From Treponema sp. UBA1793 (GTDB taxonomy: Bacteria > Spirochaetota > Spirochaetia > Treponematales > Treponemataceae), in NCBI GenBank assembly GCA_002314445.1, contig DCFX01000012.1, forward strand, positions 1 to 5,616: 5,616 bases of DNA, written 5' to 3'. Shown piece after piece: positions 1 to 5,564 of the stretch (its first letter is position 1; every line of letters begins with the position of its first letter). The position numbers were made by a program, and so were the translations under genes. Under the pieces are notes generated by a model, which saw nothing but the letters and a program-made list of their open reading frames with translations, made no database searches and was not told the origin of the DNA.

Positions 1-23
1 AGCATCTGAAAAACGTATGCCAT
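1..23 (-). CDS. Start of a gene truncated by the left edge of the window
   Basis: Only the first seven codons and part of the eighth are visible: ATG at 23 down to 21, reading MAYVFQM. The evidence for a real gene is the ribosome binding site: the minus strand carries AGAGGA at about 32-37, 8-10 bases before the ATG. The gap from the dnaE stop to this ATG is 25 bases, with no hairpin and T-run, so it is probably co-transcribed with dnaE as the next gene of the same operon. Too little sequence is present to name a family. The hydrophobic opening would suit a membrane protein, but that is weak inference. The gene itself is fairly likely; its function is unknown. Confidence 0.6.
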
Positions 24-48
24 GTCTCAATTCCTCTATAAGTAAGCG

Positions 49-3000
49 TTATGCGGTCCAAACGTCTTTCACATACGGCATATCCCTCAGGTTTCTGATT
101 GTGTCAGTATCTGAAGAAACGGTAAGCTGGTCGTTTGCTTTGACGATATACGGACCGTTGGATGTATCTATATGAAAATATACGAAGCATTTGCCTGTTT
201 TGCCAAATAAAAAATCTTTTAATCTGACAATATCTGCTTCGTTTTTATAACTGTTTTCAAGTTCGACGTGTACTTCCTGTATGGAACGCGTCTGGAGCTG
301 ATTCGGGTCTTCGATTGAATCCGCAATGAGAGAAGGTGTGTCGCGGCTTCCGTCCACTTTGCCCCTGATCGCGTAAACGCCGTCATTGTGAACGGTCATT
401 CTCATCGTTTCCCATGTTTTCGGGAAAAATGTCACATCTATGGAACCGCTGTAATCCTGCAGCTTCCCAAACGCCATTTCGGTGCCCTTTTTTGTGCGGA
501 TTGTGCGCAGTTCCATCATCATGCCGAGCGCAATATATTCACGGCCGACATTGCGCGTCTGCCATGAATTCGATCCTGCCGCGGTAAGTGCATCTTTTTC
601 GGCTTGCGCAGTTTTGGCTTCGCGCCCGATATTCTGGGAATTGAGCGTGACCGCGTTTTGAATCGCCACTTTATAGTCGTCCAGAGGGTGCCCGCTTATG
701 TAGCTTCCTATAAGTTCTTTTTCTTCGTTGAGCTTTTCCATACGCGGCATATCCTCAATTTCTTCAAATACGAAGTCCGCAAAGACTTTCTCGTCTGTAC
801 CGCCGAAAAGGTCTTCCTGTCCGTATTCATTGCCGGCTTTCTTTGCATCGGCATAGTCGACGGCCCTGTCGAGATTTTTAAGCAGCGTCGGCCTGTTCTG
901 ACCGAGTTTGTCGAATGCACCTGTTTTGATAAGGACTTCGATTGCATGTTTATTTACGGTTTTAAGGTCAATGCGGTCAAGGAATTCCATGAAACTCTGG
1001 AAGGACCCGTTTTTTTCCCGTTCCTGGACAATGCTTGTTGCAGCCGCGTCACCCATTCCCTTAATGCCTTTAAGGCCGAAGACGATTTTTCCGTCAACGA
1101 CATCGAAAATCGTATCGGAACGGTTAACATCAGGGGCATCAACCTCGAGCCCCATCCGGCGCGCTTCGGCGATATAAGCCGGCAGACCGTCGGTTGAAGT
1201 GATTTCGTTTGTAAGGTTCGCCGCCATAAATTCGGCCGGCTTGTGGCATTTGAGCCAGCCGGTGCGGTACGCGACCACGGTGTACGCCGCTGCATGTGAC
1301 TTATTGAATCCGTAACCTGCGAAAGGAACCATGATTTCAAAGATGTCGCCTGCATGCTGTTCCGTGAAACCGTTTTTAACAGCCCCTTCGATAAATTCCT
1401 TCTTTTTTCCCATCAGGACTTCGATTTTCTTTTTTCCCATGGCACGGCGCAGCATGTCTGCACCGCCGAGTGAAAATCCTGCAATACGCTGGGCAACCTG
1501 CATGACCTGTTCCTGATACACCATAACCCCGTATGTCTCTTCAAGAATATCCTTAAGACACGGATCAGGGTATGTGACAGTTTCAGGATGCAGTTTTCCC
1601 TCTACATATTTCGGAATATAGTCCATCGGGCCGGGGCGGTACAATGCATTCAATGCTACAAGGTCTTCAAGTTTACGCGGCTGGGACTGGCGCAGAATTT
1701 TCTGCATGCCGGGCGATTCAAACTGGAATACGGCAACAGTGTCTCCGCGGGAGAATAAATCGAACGTCTCTTTGTCCGTCTCACTTACCTGTTCCGTACT
1801 GAATTCCGGTTCACCCGGTTTGCGGTGCTTGTTGATGATGTTTTCCGCATACCTGATAAGGGAGAGCGTTTTAAGTCCGAGATAGTCCATTTTTACAAGA
1901 CCGCACGGTTCTATAATATCCATCGTATACTGCACGCCCACTTCGCCGGTCTTCGGATCCTTGAATATTGGAGCCCAGTCGGGAAGGGGAGTAAGCGAAA
2001 TGACCATACCGGAAGCATGAAGTCCCGTATTGCGGTTGATGTTTTCAAGTTTAAAGCACAAATCAAAGAGTTTTTTGTACCGCGGGTCTTCACGGTAGGG
2101 AATGAGCTGTCCGTTGTCGGGATGCTTTTCGTCGGGCGGTGTAAATGCATCCTTGAGTTTTGCTTTCGGATTGTCGGGAATCCCTTTCTTGAGAATATTC
2201 ACTTCCGAAAGGGGGATGCCGAGAACGCGCCCGACATCGGCAATAACTGCTTTTGCCTTGAGCGAACCGAATGTAACTATGTGGCCGACCTGCGGGTCTC
2301 CGTACAGATCGCGCGTGTGCTGGATGATGTCCTGGCGGAAATCGTAGTCCATATCCACATCAAAATCAGGCATCGATACACGTTCAGGATTCAGGAACCG
2401 TTCAAATATCAATTTAAAGCGGAACGGGTCTATGTCGGTAATTGTCATCGCATATGCGACAAGCGAACCTGCGCCCGAACCGCGTCCCGGCCCGATCGGC
2501 TTTCCGTGCTCTTTAGACCAGTTGATGAACTCCCACACGACAAGGAAGTATCCGGAGAATCCCATATTGAATATGATGCCGAGCTCGTACATTGCCCGGT
2601 CGAGTATTTCTTTTGTAATGACTTTGTAACGTTTCCTCAGACCCGTTTCCACCAGATGGAGAACGTACGAATCCTGTGTCGGAAACTGTTTCGGGATTTC
2701 AAAACGGGGCAGACAGTCCTTAAGCTGCTGTGTCTTGTACTGCGGAATGGTAAGATTGCACATAGCGGCTATTTTTACCGTGTTCGCCAGCATTTCAGGA
2801 TAACCGGGGAAAAGCTGCGCCATTTCCTGTTCGCTTTTAAGGTACCATTCGGTCCTGCCGTCTCCCATTGTCTGGTGCGCATCTGCAAGCAGCTTTTTAA
2901 ATCCTATGCAGCGCAGTACATCCTGCGCTTCTGCATCGTCGCGGTAGCAGTAATGCACGTCGTTTGTCACAACCATCGGAATGTTGAGCTTTTTTGCAAT

Positions 3001-3627
3001 CGCAATGAGTTTCGGCGCGACGTCTTTCTGTTCCTGAATTCCGTGATCCTGCAGCTCTATGTAATAGTGGTCTGGTCCGAACAGCTCCGAATACCGCTTT
3101 ACGAGCTCTTCCGCTTCTGCTTCATCCCCGTGCAGCAGCATCTGCGGCAGTTCGCCCTGAATACAGGCGGAAAGGCAGATGATTCCCTCGTGGTACTGTT
3201 TAAGCATCTCAAAGTCGATGCGCGGTTTGCCGTAGTACAGGCCTTCCGTAAATGCACGGCTTGAAAGCCACGACATATTCTTGTATCCTTCCGCGTTTTC
3301 ACACAGAAGGATAAGGTGATAGTACTTTCCGCCGTACCTGTTTTTTTCCTGCACCGTGTGATCTTTTTCTGCGACGTAGAATTCCTCGCCGACAATCGGA
3401 TTTATACCGTTTGCATGGCATGTATGCTCAAAGTTGAGGGCTCCGAACATATTGCCGTGGTCGGTGAGCGCAAGAGCCTTCATATTAAGCTGTTTTGCGC
3501 GCGCTATAAGCGTATCAATCTTGGAAGCTCCGTCGAGCAGCGAATAGTCCGAGTGGACGTGAAGATGAACAAAATTGGAAACAGGCGTGCCTTCGGGCGC
3601 GTCGGGAAATACGTGAATGTCTGCCAT
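49..3627 (-). CDS. dnaE: DNA polymerase III alpha subunit (replicative DNA polymerase)
   Basis: Catalytic subunit of the replicative C-family polymerase, acting with the beta clamp and clamp loader. The product has 1192 residues (E. coli DnaE has 1160). Domains in order: PHP domain at about 18-290, starting HLHVHSDYSLLDG; palm/fingers with GPGRGSGAGSLVAY at 379-392, the catalytic pair in PDFDVD (D421, D423) and the third aspartate in KMDYLGL (D581); GLHASGMVIS at 535-544; YQEQVMQVAQ at 704-713; GYGFNKSHAAAY at 771-782; a helix-hairpin-helix region at about 845-905; a clamp-binding peptide QEDLF at 937-941; an OB fold at about 1030-1110; and a short C-terminal domain. The PHP ligand motifs (H23-x-H25, D32, D56-H57, H104, D223-x-H225) are kept, unlike in E. 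coli, as in DnaE proteins whose PHP domain proofreads. The start is fixed: a stop lies in frame at 3649-3651 and no other start codon precedes the PHP motif. There is no Shine-Dalgarno. It ends in TAA at 49-51. I see no truncation or frameshift. Confidence 0.98.
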   Translation of the reverse strand: MADIHVFPDAPEGTPVSNFVHLHVHSDYSLLDGASKIDTLIARAKQLNMKALALTDHGNMFGALNFEHTCHANGINPIVGEEFYVAEKDHTVQEKNRYGGKYYHLILLCENAEGYKNMSWLSSRAFTEGLYYGKPRIDFEMLKQYHEGIICLSACIQGELPQMLLHGDEAEAEELVKRYSELFGPDHYYIELQDHGIQEQKDVAPKLIAIAKKLNIPMVVTNDVHYCYRDDAEAQDVLRCIGFKKLLADAHQTMGDGRTEWYLKSEQEMAQLFPGYPEMLANTVKIAAMCNLTIPQYKTQQLKDCLPRFEIPKQFPTQDSYVLHLVETGLRKRYKVITKEILDRAMYELGIIFNMGFSGYFLVVWEFINWSKEHGKPIGPGRGSGAGSLVAYAMTITDIDPFRFKLIFERFLNPERVSMPDFDVDMDYDFRQDIIQHTRDLYGDPQVGHIVTFGSLKAKAVIADVGRVLGIPLSEVNILKKGIPDNPKAKLKDAFTPPDEKHPDNGQLIPYREDPRYKKLFDLCFKLENINRNTGLHASGMVISLTPLPDWAPIFKDPKTGEVGVQYTMDIIEPCGLVKMDYLGLKTLSLIRYAENIINKHRKPGEPEFSTEQVSETDKETFDLFSRGDTVAVFQFESPGMQKILRQSQPRKLEDLVALNALYRPGPMDYIPKYVEGKLHPETVTYPDPCLKDILEETYGVMVYQEQVMQVAQRIAGFSLGGADMLRRAMGKKKIEVLMGKKKEFIEGAVKNGFTEQHAGDIFEIMVPFAGYGFNKSHAAAYTVVAYRTGWLKCHKPAEFMAANLTNEITSTDGLPAYIAEARRMGLEVDAPDVNRSDTIFDVVDGKIVFGLKGIKGMGDAAATSIVQEREKNGSFQSFMEFLDRIDLKTVNKHAIEVLIKTGAFDKLGQNRPTLLKNLDRAVDYADAKKAGNEYGQEDLFGGTDEKVFADFVFEEIEDMPRMEKLNEEKELIGSYISGHPLDDYKVAIQNAVTLNSQNIGREAKTAQAEKDALTAAGSNSWQTRNVGREYIALGMMMELRTIRTKKGTEMAFGKLQDYSGSIDVTFFPKTWETMRMTVHNDGVYAIRGKVDGSRDTPSLIADSIEDPNQLQTRSIQEVHVELENSYKNEADIVRLKDFLFGKTGKCFVYFHIDTSNGPYIVKANDQLTVSSDTDTIRNLRDMPYVKDVWTA

Positions 3628-3636
3628 ATCGGAGAA

Positions 3637-3665
3637 AGTATAGACGATTCAGGCGTTTAATGAAA
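3637..3665 (-). promoter_or_regulatory. Possible dnaE promoter very close to the start codon
   Basis: On the minus strand a TATACT -10 box lies at 3637-3642, with TTTCAT 17 bases upstream at 3660-3665 as a weak -35 (two of six consensus matches). The -10 box ends only 9 bases before the dnaE ATG, so a transcript from here would have a leader of about 0-3 bases. That fits the absence of any Shine-Dalgarno before the ATG. The -10 match is good and the -35 is poor, so dnaE may instead be read from a promoter further upstream. Confidence 0.4.
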
Positions 3666-3760
3666 GGGTGCGGCGGTGTTTACGCGGTTCATTTTGAAAT
3701 AGTACTTCCACAAGAACGTTTTTCTGATAAGCAAGAATACGTTATCATTTCTATAGCAGA

Positions 3761-3797
3761 TTATGTTATATTTATGGTATAATCAGGCCATAATTAT
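3761..3797. promoter_or_regulatory. Operator-like repeats over the toxin-antitoxin promoter
   Basis: Three overlapping symmetries surround the -10 box. TTATGTTATA (3761-3770) and TTATGGTATA (3772-3781) form a 9/10 direct repeat with an 11-base period, about one helical turn. TTATGG (3772-3777) and CCATAA (3788-3793) form an inverted repeat bracketing the TATAAT box. ATAATTAT (3790-3797) is a perfect 8-base palindrome just before the Shine-Dalgarno. Phd/YefM antitoxins are known to repress their own promoters by binding palindromes over the -10 region, so these are the natural operator candidates. The binding itself is inference, and AT-rich DNA yields short repeats by chance. Confidence 0.5.
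3775..3783 (+). promoter_or_regulatory. Extended -10 promoter of the toxin-antitoxin operon
   Basis: TGGTATAAT combines a perfect TATAAT (3778-3783) with a TG one base upstream, the extended -10 form recognised by the primary sigma factor. No good -35 lies 16-18 bases upstream (AGCAGA or similar), which is tolerated with an extended -10. It sits 26 bases before the antitoxin ATG and would give a leader of about 18-20 bases containing the Shine-Dalgarno. Confidence 0.75.
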
Positions 3798-3803
3798 AGG
3801 AGG
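3798..3803 (+). promoter_or_regulatory. Strong Shine-Dalgarno of the antitoxin gene
   Basis: A perfect AGGAGG lies 5 bases before the ATG at 3809. It fixes the antitoxin start and predicts strong translation of the first gene, usual for TA operons in which antitoxin must be in excess. Confidence 0.9.
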
Positions 3804-3808
3804 TTATT

Positions 3809-4069
3809 ATGCCATGTATAGTACCAATCAAAGATTTAAAGAATACTGCTGAAATATCAGAACTTTGTCATAAAGAAAATGCGCCAGTTTTTATTACCAA
3901 GAATGGATATGGCGATATGGTAATAATGAGTATAGAAACCTATGAAAGTTCCTGTTTTATGCAGGATGTTTATGGCAAAATAGAAGAAGCGGAAGATGAT
4001 ATTCAAAACAATAGATTAGTTGATGCAAAATCAGCAATTCAGAACAGTAAGGACAAGTATGAACTTTAA
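3809..4069 (+). CDS. Type II antitoxin, Phd/YefM-like
   Basis: An 86-residue protein expected to neutralise the toxin encoded directly after it and to repress the operon. The N-terminal half (about 4-46) has the Phd/YefM pattern: an IVPIKDLKNTAEISELC segment, then a beta-strand region VFITKNGYGDMVIMS and an ETYE helix start. This half dimerises and binds DNA in the family. The C-terminal part (about 50-86) is charged and probably helical (KIEEAEDDIQ), as expected for the toxin-binding tail, which is disordered until bound. The length is normal for the family (80-90). Its TAA overlaps the toxin start by 11 bases, so translation is probably coupled. The gene is clearly more AT-rich than dnaE, a common sign of a mobile TA cassette. 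Family call is firm; no specific symbol is justified. Confidence 0.9.
   Translation: MPCIVPIKDLKNTAEISELCHKENAPVFITKNGYGDMVIMSIETYESSCFMQDVYGKIEEAEDDIQNNRLVDAKSAIQNSKDKYEL
4049..4053 (+). promoter_or_regulatory. Shine-Dalgarno that sets the toxin start
   Basis: AAGGA inside the end of the antitoxin gene lies 5 bases before the ATG at 4059. It favours that ATG over the in-frame ATGs at 4020 and 4023, which have no such site and would add 13 residues unlike the family. Confidence 0.8.
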
Positions 4070-4370
4070 TGTCCAATTAACAGATTCGGCAAAACATGAT
4101 ATTGATATGATCGTAGATTATATAGCAAAAAATCCTGATAATCCAATTGCGGCTGATAATTTTTTAAATAAGGTTTTAAAGACTATAGATCTACTGTCAT
4201 ATAATCCAATAATGTATCCATTTTGCAATAATGCCCGACTGAAAAAGAAAGGATACAGAAAAATGATTATTGACAATTATGTTTTTCCATACATAGTAAA
4301 AGAAAACGATGAGATAATAATAATTTCACGCGTGATTTATGCAAAGCGTGATTATGGAAAAATGCTGTAA
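4059..4370 (+). CDS. Type II toxin, RelE/ParE superfamily
   Basis: A 103-residue small basic protein, the toxin of the operon. The fold pattern is that of RelE/ParE: a first strand NVQLTDSAKHDI, two helices covering about 10-47 with DYIAKNPDNPIAADNF, a YNPIMYP segment (48-54), then GYRKMIIDNYVFPYIV (65-80), strand EIIIISRVIYA (85-95) and a terminal KRDYGKML. The order and spacing resemble ParE-like members more than classic RelE ribonucleases. RelE proteins cut mRNA on the ribosome and ParE proteins poison DNA gyrase, and the sequence alone does not decide which applies. The start at 4059 is chosen for the AAGGA site and because family proteins begin just before the first strand. It overlaps the antitoxin gene by 11 bases and is AT-rich like it. 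No residue is obviously missing, so it is probably functional. Confidence 0.9.
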   Translation: MNFNVQLTDSAKHDIDMIVDYIAKNPDNPIAADNFLNKVLKTIDLLSYNPIMYPFCNNARLKKKGYRKMIIDNYVFPYIVKENDEIIIISRVIYAKRDYGKML

Positions 4371-4396
4371 GCACAATGACATCCAGTCTTTCCGCG

Positions 4397-5158
4397 TCAG
4401 GCCTTTTTTACTGCTTTTGTTGCATAAAATGTCGGCACATTGTACGTATGTAAATTTCCGTCTTCATTTATATCCTGATATATATCGCTTAACGTGAAAC
4501 CTGCTTTCAACTGCCCGCCGATTTGCTCCTCGATAGTGTGTGAAAATTGAATGCCCCAGTCCTGCTCTACGGATTTTTTATACAGCTGTTCATCTTCTAA
4601 CGGATTGAACGGCAGCTTTTGCACTATTTCCGTTTCATCATCGTTAAACAGATAGTTGATTCCGTTATCAAATCCTGCCAGCAGTATTCCGTTCGGTTTT
4701 AATATCCTGTAGCATTCATCCCATACCGGCTGCACATCTTCTATATAGCAGTTTGAAACCGGATGAAAAATCAGGTCGAACTGATTGTCTTCAAACGGCA
4801 GCCGTTTTGTCATATCGTGTTTTACGATTTTTACCGTATAGTGCTCACGTTCCGCTACGAGCCGTTCGCTTTCAAGCTGTTTATCAGAATAATCAAGAAT
4901 TGTACAGTCTGCACCGAGCGCGGTGAAAACAGGTATCTGCTGCCCGCCGCCCGAAGCCAGGCCGAGTATACGCGCGTTTTTAAAACTGCAGAACCATTCT
5001 TTCGGGACGGCCTTTGTCGGCGTCAACAAAACTGACCATTCGCCTTTTTGCGCTTTCAAAAACGTTTCATGATTTATGGGTTCTCCCCATTTCCATCCGG
5101 ATTCCACCCAGCTGTCGACGGCTTTTGCATTTATATTCTGATAGTCATTCTGATTCAT
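4397..5158 (-). CDS. Class I SAM-dependent methyltransferase
   Basis: A 253-residue cytoplasmic methyltransferase of unknown substrate. The N-terminal stretch WVESGWKWGEPINHE (17-31) with GEWSVLLTPTKAVPKEWF (39-56) is typical of one uncharacterised bacterial subfamily. The Rossmann fold follows: motif I ILGLASGGGQQ (64-74) binds SAM, D89 in ILDYSD probably holds the ribose, D115 in KHDMT is the adenine-side acidic residue, then FDLIFHPVSN (127-136) and RILKPNGILLAGF (151-163). The C-terminal part has FSHTIEEQIGGQLKAGF (205-221). Length is normal. An in-frame ATG at 5227 would add 23 residues, but the family begins near 5158 and the extension looks like debris of another gene. The ATG at 5158 has no Shine-Dalgarno; a promoter box ends 10 bases before it. 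It converges on the toxin gene, with 26 bases between stops. Fold is certain, substrate unknown; small-molecule methylation is a guess. Confidence 0.9.
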   Translation of the reverse strand: MNQNDYQNINAKAVDSWVESGWKWGEPINHETFLKAQKGEWSVLLTPTKAVPKEWFCSFKNARILGLASGGGQQIPVFTALGADCTILDYSDKQLESERLVAEREHYTVKIVKHDMTKRLPFEDNQFDLIFHPVSNCYIEDVQPVWDECYRILKPNGILLAGFDNGINYLFNDDETEIVQKLPFNPLEDEQLYKKSVEQDWGIQFSHTIEEQIGGQLKAGFTLSDIYQDINEDGNLHTYNVPTFYATKAVKKA

Positions 5159-5168
5159 ACTGTAAAGG

Positions 5169-5197
5169 AGTATATAATGTACCGGTAAAATCTGCAA
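5169..5197 (-). promoter_or_regulatory. Promoter for the methyltransferase, giving a near-leaderless mRNA
   Basis: On the minus strand TTGCAG (5192-5197) and TATACT (5169-5174) are separated by exactly 17 bases. The -10 box matches five of six consensus bases and the -35 begins with the key TTG. It ends 10 bases before the ATG at 5158, so transcription should start about 2-5 bases before that codon. This explains the missing Shine-Dalgarno and argues against the upstream ATG at 5227, which would lie outside the transcript. Confidence 0.6.
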
Positions 5198-5291
5198 GAT
5201 AATTTCAATGGCAGCCCTGTTGTTCATTTTTCCATCAGGAAATCTACGTATTCGCTGAGTTTGTTTTTATGTCAAAAAGAGGAACATGCAT
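5198..5291 (-). pseudogene. Broken N-terminal part of a second Phd-type antitoxin
   Basis: From ATG at 5291 the minus strand reads MHVPLFDIK and then runs into a stop (TAG at 5244-5246) after 15 codons. One base back, from 5265, the frame reads NKLSEYVDFLMEK and ends in TGA at 5224-5226. Joined, these give the classic Phd/YefM opening, in which a start like MxVPLFDIKNKLSE leads into the first helix. The lesion is a -1 shift in a run of five A residues, as if one A had been lost. A third frame from 5224 reads NNRAAIEII, like the later strand of the same fold (a KNNRPAxxI type motif), so a further deletion of perhaps 25-30 bases is likely. The remnant keeps a strong AAGGAGG (5297-5303) 5 bases before its ATG, and its promoter. 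No toxin partner remains. The first part is a confident call; the NNRAAIEII extension is less certain. Confidence 0.65.
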
Positions 5292-5296
5292 AAAAT

Positions 5297-5337
5297 CCTC
5301 CTTACAGGAGTATACAAATAAAATAGCTATACGTTAA
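5297..5337 (-). promoter_or_regulatory. Promoter and Shine-Dalgarno of the broken antitoxin
   Basis: On the minus strand TTAACG (5332-5337) and TATACT (5309-5314) are 17 bases apart, matching four and five of six consensus bases. AAGGAGG (5297-5303) follows, 5 bases before the ATG at 5291. A transcript would begin right at the Shine-Dalgarno, so the leader would be only about 12 bases. The signals appear intact although the gene is not. Transcripts from here would also read into the methyltransferase. Confidence 0.6.
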
Positions 5338-5351
5338 ATATAATAGCTATA
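5322..5351. promoter_or_regulatory. Twin palindromic operator candidates
   Basis: AATAGCTATA occurs at 5322-5331 and again at 5342-5351, exactly 20 bases apart, about two helical turns. Each copy contains the perfect 8-base palindrome ATAGCTAT. One copy fills most of the spacer between the -35 and -10 boxes and the other lies just upstream of the -35. This is the layout expected for cooperative binding of two dimers of a self-repressing antitoxin. Function is inferred; the repeats are seen directly. Confidence 0.6.
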
Positions 5352-5375
5352 TCGAAAATATTTGATACTAAAGGA

Positions 5376-5525
5376 TTACCAGCAGTTTTTGTGAATCCGT
5401 TCTTTTATATTTATTTCTTTTTGAAGGACTGCAGGTACATCTTTTGACGGTTTACCGATCCCAATAAAGCACGGCATCAGGTAATCTTCGGGAAAATTTA
5501 AAACTGAAGTTTTTAGAGGTTCCTG
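5376..5525 (-). pseudogene. C-terminal fragment of a nitroreductase-family protein
   Basis: The minus strand from 5525 reads 49 codons to TAA (5376-5378), including FPEDYLMPCFIGIGKP and QKEINIKERIHKNCW. This matches the conserved end of FMN-dependent nitroreductase-family proteins: a PxDYxxPCxIxxGxP strand followed by a charged tail ending in an IHxNxW-like sequence. Complete members have about 170-250 residues, so three quarters or more are missing. An in-frame TAG at 5526-5528 closes the frame upstream. Beyond it the reading (RIKDRLSDFL) does not look like the family, and no start codon or Shine-Dalgarno serves the fragment. It is a decayed remnant, not a functional reductase. Its break lies about 40 bases from the palindromic repeat at the window edge, which may be connected with the loss. 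Confidence 0.7.
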
Positions 5526-5564
5526 CTATAAAAAATCTGACAACCTATCTTTTATTCGTGCGGA

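Noticed and set aside
604..1197. A 197-codon plus-strand open frame inside dnaE
   Set aside because: Antisense shadow of dnaE with no ribosome binding site and no recognisable domain.
1825..3264. A 479-codon open frame on the plus strand, opposite dnaE
   Set aside because: It lies wholly antisense to a certain dnaE, its translation is rich in Cys, Phe and Arg with no family resemblance, and it is explained by dnaE codon bias.
3316..3660. A 114-codon plus-strand open frame covering the dnaE start
   Set aside because: Mostly antisense to the conserved PHP domain; no Shine-Dalgarno and no family resemblance.
3726..3746. GATAA and TTATC inverted repeat between dnaE and the TA operon
   Set aside because: Only 5 pairs with an 11-base loop in AT-rich DNA; expected by chance.
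4020..4058. A longer toxin starting at 4020
   Set aside because: No Shine-Dalgarno there, the extra 13 residues are unlike RelE/ParE proteins, and AAGGA sits just before the ATG at 4059.
4377..4409. Possible terminator: TGAC and GTCA followed by GGCC and a T-run
   Set aside because: The stem would be only 4 pairs with a 15-base loop, too weak to support a call.
5263..5270. Programmed -1 frameshift at the A-run of the broken antitoxin
   Set aside because: The run has only five A residues and is not a full A-AAA-AAC heptamer, no stimulatory stem is evident, and the shifted frame also ends after 13 codons, so decay is the simpler reading.
5373..5398. GGATT and AATCC hairpin followed by T-rich DNA
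   Set aside because: A 5-pair stem with a 16-base loop, lying within the nitroreductase coding remnant; not a convincing terminator.
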